A DNA stretch of 52,379 nt, taken from NCBI GenBank assembly GCA_018475625.1, contig JAAKEZ010000014.1, positions 1 through 52,379 on the forward strand. The letters are read 5' to 3'. The stretch comes from Candidatus Bathyarchaeota archaeon A05DMB-2 (GTDB lineage Archaea > Thermoproteota > Bathyarchaeia > Bathyarchaeales > Bathycorpusculaceae). Of the stretch, positions 14,593-23,283 are shown piece after piece (position 1 is the first letter of the stretch; each line of letters begins with the position of its first letter). Under the pieces are notes generated by a model. The model was given only the letters and a program-made list of their open reading frames with translations, did no database searches and had not been told where the DNA came from. The position numbers were made by a program, and so were the translations under genes.

Positions 14593-15642
14593 TTGATAGA
14601 AGTCAAGCTTAGAACTCTTACTCCTATCTGGACAGGCAACGTAGACCGCGACAGCCCAAGTTTAAAGGACACAGGGCTTCTTGGGTCATTGAGATTTTGG
14701 TACGAAGCGTGGGTACGCGCCCTTGGCGGTTCTGCGTGTGACCCAACATCTAAAGATAAATGCGAGTATAAAGGAAAAAAAATCAGTATTTGTCATGCTT
14801 GCCAACTTTTTGGCTGCGCCGGTTGGGCGAGAAAATTCAGGATCGAATGTACAGGTCTTGAGACCAGCCCGCTGTTTTTGGTGACATCTTCTAAGATCAA
14901 TCAAGGCTGGTTGAAAAGAATATTCGAGAAGCAACACAACGCCCTCTTTGGGCAAGCAAGCCTAAAGATAACAGCTGATGACAAAGACAACGAAGATGTC
15001 TTATTGGCAACACTTTCGCTAATTTCTAAATATGGTGGTTTAGGAGCTAAAACACAACACGGATTTGGCCAATTCCTTATTGAAAACCTCGACACAAAAA
15101 GAGTGGAAAATGGGCTGTCAACAATCCGAAGTTCGATAAGTGAGAAAACAGAGAACGCCTCCAAGCCTAGCCTGTCTAACTTTTTTATTTCGAAGTTCAA
15201 GATAGATGAAAATAGTGTAATCGTTGATTACTATTTGACAAATCCGTTAACTATTGGGACGTCCTCTAGTGGATATGGAAAGTATATTCCTTGCAGTTTT
15301 GACATTCGATATAAAGGAGAAATTCAAGGGCGCAGCTTTGGATTGCGAAATTACTTCCGAGAGATATATGGAACGCAAGTTACGGAAAGAATATTTGGAT
15401 ATGGCAAGGGCGAGAGTAGGCAGGGAAGCAAACTATTTGTAAGCCATTTATACAAGGAAAACAATTTTGACAAATTCTATTACTTCAAAGTTTGGGGTTT
15501 CATTTCTCCGAAACTGTCGACGAAACCTAACTTTTCTATAGATCTTCGCGAAGAAATCATCAAGCATATGCAGAGCAGGTTTAAGCCCGCTCAAGCGGTA
15601 TTTGATAAAGCTGGTTATGAATTAGAGGAGGTATCAAAATAA
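14593..15642 (+). CDS. cmr1: Cmr1, type III CRISPR effector RAMP protein, copy A
   Basis: A Cas7-group RAMP subunit of the Cmr crRNA-guided complex, positioned near the target-RNA end. The N-terminus LRTLTPIWTGNVDRDSPSLK, then TGLLGSLRFWYEAWVRALGG, is the Cmr1 signature. A Cys cluster follows (SACDPTSKDKCEYKG, ICHACQLFGCAGWARKF), and the glycine-rich loop is YGGLGAKTQHGFGQF (about 147-161). It starts with TTG at 14593. Its TAA stop overlaps the next gene's ATA codon (ATAA, 15639-15642). First gene of the operon, it is 349 aa, normal for Cmr1, and visibly A-rich in codon use compared with the replication genes. Confidence 0.88.
   Translation: MIEVKLRTLTPIWTGNVDRDSPSLKDTGLLGSLRFWYEAWVRALGGSACDPTSKDKCEYKGKKISICHACQLFGCAGWARKFRIECTGLETSPLFLVTSSKINQGWLKRIFEKQHNALFGQASLKITADDKDNEDVLLATLSLISKYGGLGAKTQHGFGQFLIENLDTKRVENGLSTIRSSISEKTENASKPSLSNFFISKFKIDENSVIVDYYLTNPLTIGTSSSGYGKYIPCSFDIRYKGEIQGRSFGLRNYFREIYGTQVTERIFGYGKGESRQGSKLFVSHLYKENNFDKFYYFKVWGFISPKLSTKPNFSIDLREEIIKHMQSRFKPAQAVFDKAGYELEEVSK
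15625..15642 (+). promoter_or_regulatory. Ribosome-binding site and ATA/TAA start-stop overlap, copy A
   Basis: GAGGAGGT (15625-15632) sits 7 nt before ATA (15639-15641), which overlaps the cmr1 stop TAA (15640-15642). In a normal ATGA overlap the third base would be G; a single G-to-A change at 15641 would turn both ATG into ATA and TGA into TAA. This site decides the start of the following gene. Confidence 0.55.
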
Positions 15643-16913
15643 CAATAAGCGACTTCTATGCTAATGTCAATAGAGACTACAACGACCTTTTTCAGGATTT
15701 AGAAAATTGGGTAACGAGCGAATGGAGAAGAATAAAAGAAAATCGGCAAATCAGATGGGAAAACAAAGTCAAAGAACTTAGACAACATATAGAACGAGAG
15801 ATAACAACAAGGGTTCTTGCTGAAAAAGAATCCTCTTGTATAACTCATTACGCAAAAGAGCAATTACTCTTGCAGCATATCCTCCAGAGAAGAATGGCAG
15901 CACTGAAAGGTCATGTCCACTCAATCCTACAACAGGATATCAGGGGTTATGATGGGAAAGAGATCAATAAACTTGACTTAAGCGCAATTCCAAAGCAAGC
16001 ATACGAGCGGTTAATGCATCCAACTCCCAAAGATTGGTTCCACTTTCCAACAGAACTTACTGCTCTATCAAACATGTTTACACTGTCTCCCGTACAATTA
16101 GCCGGTGTTTCCCACTTAATACGGATAACTTTTACACTCAAGAAGCCCTACATCAGCTTGGACGATGACGCTTTCTACGTTATAGACAATCCGGTGATTA
16201 AAGACACTGTCTTAAAGGTTCCAATAATACGCCCTACAACCTTGAAAGGTGCCTTAAGGTACGTAGCGATGAAAATGAGGTTAATAGATTCCACTTCAAC
16301 TGATGTCGAGTTCTACGTTGATGAAAGGATAAAGCTCGTCAAGTTGTTTGGGAGTGAAAAAGACACTGTTGAGGCGTTTTTGGGCAACCAATTCAGACGT
16401 AAACTTGGAGAGGTAGAAGGAGAAAAAGGTACTCAAGTGTTTAAGGAAAGAATGAAGCCATATGTTTCAGAAAGCGGGAGTAGAGAAGGAAGACTAATTT
16501 TCTATCCAGTTTTCTTCGATTCATTAGGGTTGGATGTCATTTCTCCGCATAACAGAAAAACTAGAACGATTGCTGAAATGGGGCCTATCTTTTTTGAAAC
16601 TGTGCCTGTGGGTGCACGGGGGATTTTTTCACTTTTGTATTTTCCCTTTGACCTTCTTCCAACACTCAGAAGCGGAGGCAGTGCCGAGAGAGCAAAAGCC
16701 ATTAGTGAAATGAAAGAGGACTTAGAGGTGTTGAAGGAAGCCGTTCCGGCGATGCTTCTAACTTACGGCTTCGCAGCCAAAAAAACAAGCGGATACGGCG
16801 TTGTAGAAGACAAGATAGACTTTTGCATTGATTCTGTCGACATGAAGTTGTCGAACTTTGCAGCTTACAAAAATCAGATAAATCTCCTCATCAGAACATT
16901 GGTGAGCGGCTAA
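15639..16913 (+). CDS. Cmr6-like RAMP protein with apparent AUA start, copy A
   Basis: The Cas7-group core has VPIIRPTTLKGALRYVAMKM (insertion into the RAMP fold), then EGRLIFYPVFFDSLGLDVIS and PHNRKTRTIAEMGPIFFETV. These recall Cmr6 (a D-x-x-PH segment followed by a 'P-x-x-F' strand). The glycine-rich loop is LLTYGFAAKKTSGYGVVED. The first in-frame TTG is at 15870. The 77 codons before it (TISDFYANVNRDYNDLFQDL and so on) look coding and have a strong ribosome-binding site, so the real start is taken as ATA at 15639. Minus-one frameshifting from cmr1 at the A-run (15636-15639) is an alternative. The stop directly abuts the Cas10 ATG (TAAATG). Assignment to Cmr6 rather than another RAMP is moderately sure. 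Confidence 0.7.
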   Translation: MTISDFYANVNRDYNDLFQDLENWVTSEWRRIKENRQIRWENKVKELRQHIEREITTRVLAEKESSCITHYAKEQLLLQHILQRRMAALKGHVHSILQQDIRGYDGKEINKLDLSAIPKQAYERLMHPTPKDWFHFPTELTALSNMFTLSPVQLAGVSHLIRITFTLKKPYISLDDDAFYVIDNPVIKDTVLKVPIIRPTTLKGALRYVAMKMRLIDSTSTDVEFYVDERIKLVKLFGSEKDTVEAFLGNQFRRKLGEVEGEKGTQVFKERMKPYVSESGSREGRLIFYPVFFDSLGLDVISPHNRKTRTIAEMGPIFFETVPVGARGIFSLLYFPFDLLPTLRSGGSAERAKAISEMKEDLEVLKEAVPAMLLTYGFAAKKTSGYGVVEDKIDFCIDSVDMKLSNFAAYKNQINLLIRTLVSG

Positions 16914-19900
16914 ATGAACACTCAAAATTGTGAAGCACTCGAAAAACTCAAACAACACAGCAGTATAATAGCTATTCTGGAGATAGCAAGCCTTCTACAT
17001 GACATAGGAAAATGTAACAATAGATTCCCAAAGAAGCAAATGCAAGACGAAAAAGAAGAGTATGATCATCTCTCTATTCTAGAATATGACAAAAAATTGA
17101 TTGAAGGCACAAAACTGGGCGATTTATTTTTTAGCTATAACTTTGCAGAAATTTGCAAAGAACTGCCGCCAGTCAGCGGCATAGTTGATAAATGGGCGCT
17201 GAAAAGTTCAAGTATTGAGTCTTTTGTGAAAAAACACGAAAAAACAGAGGAAGAGAAGAAGGCCAAAAAAGAAAACCCAGAAACCATACTAATTGCTTTA
17301 CTTCGAATTTCCGACAAAAAAGATGCTTCTGACGATAGAAACATGCCTATTGCTAAACAAGCAAAAAAGACGTATTATTCCACTGTTTTCGGAAAGGAAA
17401 CAGAAATTGCAGATTTGGATAAGTTGCGAGAAGAATTTTACGGAAAACTATCTGAAGCCTGGCTGGAATACAAAAATCAGCATAACACTAAAAGGTTTAG
17501 AGAAAGGGTACTTTTCGCCTTCAAAAAAATGGGCGGCGTCCTAGCTGAAACGAGGAGAGCAGCCAACGATATTTCTTTATGGCATCATTCTTATGCAACA
17601 GCCTCAATTATGAAGACTTTGTTGTCGGGTGATGTTCTCACTGATTTCTCAACCAAACTTGAGAGCTTGCTTCCAACTGACAACCACTGGAATGTTGAAC
17701 TAAAAGTCATAGGTATAGGTTGGAATGCCAACAGATTTTTGGCTGAGTCTCAGTCATTATCAGGGCTTATAGGCAGAAAAAGACTAATTAGAAGATTCAA
17801 ACGAAGACTAAAAGTGTTATTGGAATATGAATACTCCGTTGGGAACGTAATATATGAGGATCAAGATTCGCTCTGTTTTCTAGTTTCAGATAAAATCGAT
17901 GAAACAATTAGATACTGCTTAACGGAGAAAGTAATTGAAGCTGCAAATCATGTAACCAAAGGCTCTATAATACCAATTGTTGAACTAAGCAAAGCTGACG
18001 CTTACCCAAACAAAATCATACCTCAAGTGATTAGGAATCTTAAGAAAAAGACAATGGTGCCAATTCAGGATAGAATACTGCCTCAATGGACTTCTTGCTG
18101 GGATAAGAATAAAGTCGACGGCGAAGTCTGTGCCCAATGCGGAAGACGACCTAAATCAAAAGGTGAAGAACTCTGCGAGTTTTGCATGGAAATAATTAGA
18201 GAGGGAGCGTCGAACCCCATAAAGAAGGCAATCGACTCACCCTCTATTTACGAAGAGACCGTTTGGATAGATGAGATTGCTGATGAAAACGGAAATTTGG
18301 CATTGATTTTTGGTTCGTTACCGCTACTAGAATGGCTTGATGGAACACGACTTAAGACCACGCGCATAAAGTCAATACAAGATATTAAGAACCATAAAGC
18401 CAAAGAGTTAGGATATACCTTAAGCGATGGGGCAAAGGTCGAATCCTATTTTGGTAATTATTCAGGTCTTCTAAAAGCAACCACAAAAATTGACCCAAGT
18501 TCGCTTAGAAACAACAAAGATACAGCAAAGATGCTTTATCCGTTTTTAAATTTTCCACCGCAAAGAGAATCTTTAATTGATATTTATGAAAGCATCTGCA
18601 ATAAGTCGGATAGCAAAGATCCAGCGCGGATTCTCGAAGTTTTGATGACAAAATCAGCGTCGCCTTCTCGTTTAAGAAAAATCTGGATGGAAACCCAAGC
18701 TTTCTTCAAAGATCTCTCCAATAAAACAGCAGAAAATGCTCGCACGCGCATAGGTGATTATTGTTTAAGATTGAAGCTCAAACTAAAACCCTTGAGCATA
18801 GACGGCGTATACCTTCTAAAATCAGAAAACTCGGGCATTCTTGAGGTTGAAAAGTTTAATCCTGAAACAAAACTTCCAAAAAGCGATCTTTTCTGGGATG
18901 GGGAATACGCTTACACAACAATAAGGCTTGAGCATTATGCACCAAGCAGCACTACAAAGAAAAAACCAAAAGAGGCACTGTTAAAAGAGAAACACGAATA
19001 CATCAAACGGGTCGTTGAGAAACTTCAAGCTTCAAACGAAGCATTTGTGACTGTAAAGGACAAGAAGAACAAACGAGAAAAAATCTCTTTAGCTGTAGAG
19101 TCCTACAGTTTTGAAAAATATATTCCAGTTAGAACGATCTTGGCGTCTCCTAACTTATTTGTGACCCTTGTACCCGCAGAACTAGCCCTCAGAATCGTAC
19201 AGAAAGAATACTTACCAAGTTATCAGGAGTGTTTTGGGAAGGTAGCTGATAGATTACCACTTAACGTGGGCATATTGTTTTTCAAAAGAAAATTCCCATT
19301 ATATATAGCAATGGATGTTATGGGAAGACTGGTTGATCACCTTTTGTCTTTATCATCTGAACGTCGAGTCTTCAAAGTTGCAGAACGTAATGCTTCAGAA
19401 TTGGTTTTGGAAGAATACAACGGAGACAAACAGCAACTGCTATGCACCAAAGACAGGTGGTTAGCAAAATACAAATGGAAAATTGATAATAAATTAGGCG
19501 ACAACGGTGAAGACCTGTATTACCCCAATTTCATCGTTTCAACAAATAATCCTGATGTTCAGAAAAAAGAGACTTACTTTGAGTTGGGCAACATCGGATC
19601 GATATTGAATATCAAAGATATCGAAGCAGGCATGTCCTTGCAGGTATATCCAGGTTTGTTTGATTTCCATTTCTTAGGCGCCACAGGCGAAAGGTTTCAT
19701 CTTTTCTCAGATAATAAAAAGAGGCGGCACCCGCTACTGGGAGCCTTTGGTATGAGACCTTACTTGTTAAAGGACATTGAAAAAATGAATGAACTCTGGA
19801 ATATCATAAGCCCAGAAAAAGGAAAACTCACAACGTCGCAAATTAAGAAACTCGAATATGCATGTATAACAAAAATTGAAGATTGGTTCCAAACTGGGCA

Positions 19901-20090
19901 GGATCTGACAACAAACCCTGCCGCTGACGAAACATACAGAGAACTTGTTGACTCTTCAATTACCAACATCTGTAAGAGCCGATTATCCCCTGATGAAAGA
20001 AACAAGTTAAAGGAAGCTGTTCTCTCAGGGATGTTTTTTGATGTTGTAGAGTTATTCCTAACTTTAAAGTCATACAATAAAGAGGTGTAA
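16914..20090 (+). CDS. csx11: Csx11-type Cas10 (large subunit, subtype III-C-like), copy A
   Basis: The 1058-aa large subunit of the type III effector. An N-terminal HD nuclease domain carries H29-D30 in ASLLHDIGK. A palm-like region around residues 290-330 ends in VIYEDQDSLCFLV. A zinc ribbon lies near 405-425 (CAQCGRRPKSKGEELCEFC). The second half contains VPAELALRIVQKEYLPSYQE, CFGKVADRLPLNVGILFFKR and FPLYIAMDVMGRLVDH, which I recognise as the Csx11 (MTH326-like) pattern. No GGDD motif is present, so cyclic oligoadenylate synthesis is unlikely, while HD-dependent DNA cleavage remains possible. The gene follows the cmr6-like gene without a gap and precedes cmr4 by 3 bp. Confidence 0.82.
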   Translation: MNTQNCEALEKLKQHSSIIAILEIASLLHDIGKCNNRFPKKQMQDEKEEYDHLSILEYDKKLIEGTKLGDLFFSYNFAEICKELPPVSGIVDKWALKSSSIESFVKKHEKTEEEKKAKKENPETILIALLRISDKKDASDDRNMPIAKQAKKTYYSTVFGKETEIADLDKLREEFYGKLSEAWLEYKNQHNTKRFRERVLFAFKKMGGVLAETRRAANDISLWHHSYATASIMKTLLSGDVLTDFSTKLESLLPTDNHWNVELKVIGIGWNANRFLAESQSLSGLIGRKRLIRRFKRRLKVLLEYEYSVGNVIYEDQDSLCFLVSDKIDETIRYCLTEKVIEAANHVTKGSIIPIVELSKADAYPNKIIPQVIRNLKKKTMVPIQDRILPQWTSCWDKNKVDGEVCAQCGRRPKSKGEELCEFCMEIIREGASNPIKKAIDSPSIYEETVWIDEIADENGNLALIFGSLPLLEWLDGTRLKTTRIKSIQDIKNHKAKELGYTLSDGAKVESYFGNYSGLLKATTKIDPSSLRNNKDTAKMLYPFLNFPPQRESLIDIYESICNKSDSKDPARILEVLMTKSASPSRLRKIWMETQAFFKDLSNKTAENARTRIGDYCLRLKLKLKPLSIDGVYLLKSENSGILEVEKFNPETKLPKSDLFWDGEYAYTTIRLEHYAPSSTTKKKPKEALLKEKHEYIKRVVEKLQASNEAFVTVKDKKNKREKISLAVESYSFEKYIPVRTILASPNLFVTLVPAELALRIVQKEYLPSYQECFGKVADRLPLNVGILFFKRKFPLYIAMDVMGRLVDHLLSLSSERRVFKVAERNASELVLEEYNGDKQQLLCTKDRWLAKYKWKIDNKLGDNGEDLYYPNFIVSTNNPDVQKKETYFELGNIGSILNIKDIEAGMSLQVYPGLFDFHFLGATGERFHLFSDNKKRRHPLLGAFGMRPYLLKDIEKMNELWNIISPEKGKLTTSQIKKLEYACITKIEDWFQTGQDLTTNPAADETYRELVDSSITNICKSRLSPDERNKLKEAVLSGMFFDVVELFLTLKSYNKEV

Positions 20091-20093
20091 TAA

Positions 20094-21239
20094 ATGAACG
20101 GATATGAAAGGAAAACGTACTTCGGCATGGCTGTCGACCCCATCCACGTTGGAACAGGCGGCTATACCCTTGGACGAGCAGACAACCCCATACTCCGAGA
20201 CTTTGACGGCATTCCCAAAATCCCCGGCACCAGCATCGAAGGCACAGCCCGAACATACGCCTACTTCCAAGGCTTGGGAAAAAACCAAGCGTGCGCTAAA
20301 GGCAAAAAAACAAAAGAAACCCAACCCTGTGGCAACTGCCCACTATGCGTTTCCTTTGGCTACGCCACCGATAACAATAGCAGACAAGGCATGGCAATTT
20401 TCTCAGACGCAAAGATACTGTTCTTTCCCGTAGCTTCCTTAGTGGGTCCAGTGTGGGTAACAAGCCCAAGTAAACTAAACGAACTAAACATACCCCCAGA
20501 AACAGCATGGCAGAACATGGACAAGAACGAAACAGCAATATTATCTAATTACCTCCTTAAACAGAAACTGAAAAATACAGATTACATAAACTTTGGATGG
20601 CTCTTGCTCTCGATAGAAAAAAGCAATAATGAGAAAATCAATCATAATATCTCGGTGGATACAGTCTTCGGAGAATACAAGTTCAACGCGCGCGGTTTTG
20701 ACAAACAAGACATCTTTGATAGGCTGGCAATAGTCAGTGATTCAGTTCTCCATCAAATAGTCAACTCAAACTTGGAAGTCAGAACGTCAGTTTCCATAAA
20801 CCCCGAAACAGGAGCAGCAGAAGAAGGCGCATTATTCACCTATGAAGCCATCCCACGAGGAACCATACTCTACTTCACCATGACCTACCAAAACCCAAAA
20901 CACTTCGGCGTTGAAAGCAAAAACCTTAATGATGTAGTGTCCACTGTTGAATCCAGTTTTGAACTATTCGAGTTCTTAGGCGTAGGTGGAATGGGAACCC
21001 GAGGCTTCGGCAAACTCAAAATGTTCGGATTAGACAAAAGATATGATCCAATAGCGATGGCACAGATAAGAGCCAACAATTTACAAGAACAAATCAAAGA
21101 AATAGATGAAAAACTAAAGACAACACCAGCAGAAGAACAAGCCAAGTTACAGCAAGAGAAAGAAAAGAAACTACAACTGATAAAGGAAACGGCGGAAGAA
21201 CACGCCAAAATCGCTGAAATATATAAAGCACTAAGGTGA
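20094..21239 (+). CDS. cmr4: Cmr4, backbone RAMP protein with target-RNA cleavage Asp, copy A
   Basis: The Cas7-type backbone subunit, which repeats along the crRNA. Diagnostic blocks are DPIHVGTGGYTLGRADNPIL (residues 15-34), IPKIPGTSIEGTART, and SRQGMAIFSDAKILFFPVAS followed by LVGPVWVTSP. D30 in the thumb segment RADNPI sits at the position of the catalytic Asp that cuts target RNA every 6 nt in Cmr4/Csm3. The glycine-rich loop is FLGVGGMGTRGFGKL. A four-Cys cluster (CAKGKKTKETQPCGNCPLC) may bind zinc. The C-terminal 60 residues form a charged coiled coil not typical of Cmr4. The DNA of this gene is richer in C than the surrounding cmr genes. Confidence 0.88.
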   Translation: MNGYERKTYFGMAVDPIHVGTGGYTLGRADNPILRDFDGIPKIPGTSIEGTARTYAYFQGLGKNQACAKGKKTKETQPCGNCPLCVSFGYATDNNSRQGMAIFSDAKILFFPVASLVGPVWVTSPSKLNELNIPPETAWQNMDKNETAILSNYLLKQKLKNTDYINFGWLLLSIEKSNNEKINHNISVDTVFGEYKFNARGFDKQDIFDRLAIVSDSVLHQIVNSNLEVRTSVSINPETGAAEEGALFTYEAIPRGTILYFTMTYQNPKHFGVESKNLNDVVSTVESSFELFEFLGVGGMGTRGFGKLKMFGLDKRYDPIAMAQIRANNLQEQIKEIDEKLKTTPAEEQAKLQQEKEKKLQLIKETAEEHAKIAEIYKALR

Positions 21240-21245
21240 GAAAAG

Positions 21246-21746
21246 ATGACAGACGCAAATATCGACAAGATTTGTGCTGAATTTGGCTTTAGCATTCCCC
21301 AAAAAAATATGGATAAATCAAAACAAGAAAACGTAATCCGAAAAGCATTAGGCGTTCTCTCAAGTGATGGCATTTTTGCCTATGTAATCTGGGCAGAGTC
21401 AAAAGCAGGCCAAATTAAGTGGAATAGAAACCGTCAAGAACTTTCAAAACTCGGTGAAGATGAGAAATGCAGCAGATGGATACTGGTCAACTCAATTTCA
21501 TTGCTAACGAAGATCCTGCCTGAATCTTTTGCATGTGAACTGAAAAATGATACACTGGGACAAATATTCATCGGCATAAAAGGAGAAAACCCTGATTCAA
21601 AATGGGACCAACAAAGAGAAAGCTTAAGACGTGAACTAACAAAAAATAATGGCGTCTTAGCTGACGTTTATAGAATGTTTTTTGTGAAACAGGTGCTGGA
21701 ACGGATGCTGACGTACGCGTTGTATCGAGCCAAATCACTTGAATGA
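21246..21746 (+). CDS. cmr5: Cmr5, small alpha-helical subunit, copy A
   Basis: A 166-aa helical protein; the first half (NVIRKALGVLSSDGIFAYVI, WAESKAGQIKWNR) resembles the Cmr5/Cas11 small subunit, which bridges the backbone and Cas10. It starts 6 bp after cmr4 with GTGAGAAAAG as ribosome-binding region, and ends 11 bp before the last RAMP gene. Cmr5 is commonly 120-160 aa, so the length fits. There are no catalytic residues. Confidence 0.78.
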   Translation: MTDANIDKICAEFGFSIPQKNMDKSKQENVIRKALGVLSSDGIFAYVIWAESKAGQIKWNRNRQELSKLGEDEKCSRWILVNSISLLTKILPESFACELKNDTLGQIFIGIKGENPDSKWDQQRESLRRELTKNNGVLADVYRMFFVKQVLERMLTYALYRAKSLE

Positions 21747-21757
21747 TAGTGGAATAA

Positions 21758-22648
21758 ATGGTCTGGAACTGTTATAAAGTCACGCTTGAAGCAAAAGCCC
21801 CGATTCACATAGGATACGGTGCAAAACTAGGCACAGTAGCCAAAACAAGGTATTACATTCTCGCCAAACATATGTGGGCTGCCTTAACAAATGTATTAGC
21901 CCAAAGACACAGCGAAGATTACAAGGCTATAGGAGACGCTTTGAAAGCGCATACCCGCTTTTCGTACTTCTACATAAAACTCAACGATAAAGTGTATGCC
22001 CCAAAATATGTCGCATCTGAAGGACTAAAATTTGGCGATTTAAGCGTTGAAGAATTTGAGCAAATATTCATATCGTCTTTTGCCTCAACATCGATGGATA
22101 AGAAGCATAAAAGCGCAGAAGACGGCTCACTTCACGAAATAGAATTCATAAAACCTATCGCACTGAATAAGCCTCTGCTATTTGAAGGGCACCTCTTTTT
22201 TGACAGCAAACAAATCCAAATAGGCTCCAAAAGTTTGGATGCACAACAGTTAGAGGGTTTAGAGATTCAGGTTGGCGGAGAAAGAACTTACGGCTTTGGA
22301 AAAGTTAAAATAAAAGAAATGATTGAAACCAACAACCTGTTTGAACATTTTGACATAGAGTTAAAACATGAACCAACACTAAGACCAAAGGAAAAAACAA
22401 ACAAATTCTACGCCTACGCTCACGTCTTAACTGAGAAAACCACTGATCTCATTAAAAATGTAAGCGGAGACCTTGAACCACTAGTCGGTAGGGAATGGTG
22501 CAGAAAAAAAGGGGCTGGGCGAAACATAACACCAGTGCAAATATGTTATGTCCCGGGAACCCAGATCGAAGTCACTCAACCTACAGAGTTAAAAATCGCT
22601 GAAGACGGCTTATGGATATTAACCCTGCCAAAGCAAGCTGCAATGTAA
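21758..22648 (+). CDS. RAMP protein, possibly Cmr3 (Cas5 group), copy A
   Basis: The N-terminus LEAKAPIHIGYGAKLGTVAK, followed by TRYYILAKHMWAALTNVLAQ, is a RAMP start. SLHEIEFI and the glycine-rich loop VGGERTYGFGKVKI (about 175-188) support membership. With Cmr1, Cmr4, Cmr5, a Cmr6-like protein and Cas10 accounted for, the Cas5-type Cmr3 that binds the crRNA 5' handle is the missing subunit, and 296 aa fits. The assignment is by elimination, and another Cas7-like role cannot be excluded. Last gene of the operon. Confidence 0.65.
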   Translation: MVWNCYKVTLEAKAPIHIGYGAKLGTVAKTRYYILAKHMWAALTNVLAQRHSEDYKAIGDALKAHTRFSYFYIKLNDKVYAPKYVASEGLKFGDLSVEEFEQIFISSFASTSMDKKHKSAEDGSLHEIEFIKPIALNKPLLFEGHLFFDSKQIQIGSKSLDAQQLEGLEIQVGGERTYGFGKVKIKEMIETNNLFEHFDIELKHEPTLRPKEKTNKFYAYAHVLTEKTTDLIKNVSGDLEPLVGREWCRKKGAGRNITPVQICYVPGTQIEVTQPTELKIAEDGLWILTLPKQAAM

Positions 22649-22728
22649 AATACAGTATTGAATTAAGATGACCATAATTTGCCAAATTAATCAGATAGTA
22701 ACGAATTTACAATAAACTCACAGGACAA

Positions 22729-22768
22729 AGAACCAAGGCTTGTTCTTAGCGCCTAAAGAATTGGTTCT
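22729..22768. terminator. Strong hairpin between convergent units, copy A
   Basis: AGAACCAA (22729-22736) pairs exactly with TTGGTTCT (22761-22768). Inside, TTCTTAG and CTAAAGAA pair with a one-base bulge, leaving a 6-nt bulge on the left arm and a 3-nt loop. It lies 80 bp after the Cmr operon and 3 bp from the end of the decayed minus-strand gene, a fitting place for a bidirectional terminator or processed RNA. Confidence 0.45.
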
Positions 22769-22771
22769 AAA

Positions 22772-23158
22772 TCAAGCGAACATGCTCTGACAACTAAACA
22801 GACCACGGTATATTGGCGCGTCGAAAGAATAAGTCTTCTGAGTCTCGATCGCCAGCATCGCCGACGTTAGAGTCTCTTGGTGTGTGCCACAGTTCTCGCA
22901 TACCAAGACATCCTCAGGGTTTTTATGTCCACAGTACTCACACGGCCACACGCTTATTTTCTCTTCAGGGCTAACCTCTATGAGATTGACAACTTCATTT
23001 TAGCTCTTGGTGAAAGAAGCTGAATTGTTTTTGCTGTTTCCGTTTACCTCAACATACAAGGCGGAAACGGCAGTTGCCTCTTCTGCTTCAATTTTGGCTT
23101 GACCAAGAAAGTCGCCCTTGCTAGCCCCAGTCTCTAGCAAATACAAGCCGGTAACCAT
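22772..23158 (-). pseudogene. Zinc-ribbon protein gene broken by one in-frame TAA, copy A
   Basis: From an ATG at 23158 the frame reads MVTGLYLLETGASKGDFLGQ, continues through an Ala/Glu region to SASFTKS, then TAA (23000-23002), then NEVVNLIEVSPEEKISVWPC, EYCGHKNPEDVLVCENCGTH and a tail to the TGA at 22772. Two CxxC knuckles (CEYC, CENC) after the stop form a zinc ribbon, so the downstream part was coding. The start of the upstream part is less certain. The family is not recognised. It lies between the Cmr operon and AbiEii. Confidence 0.5.
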
Positions 23159-23283
23159 GTTCAACTTCATTCTTTCCGAGCTTCAGCAAATCCCGTTTAA
23201 AATGAAGAAACGAGGTGGGTGGTCTCCAGAGAAGGCAACGTCTGCGTGGCAACGTATGCGACGCCCGATCAACTCTTTTCGAA

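Noticed and set aside
14304-23158. Possible recoding of TAA stops in the element
   Set aside because: Two small genes have in-frame TAA, but many large genes in the window end properly at TAA and no suppressor tRNA is seen; simple decay is enough.
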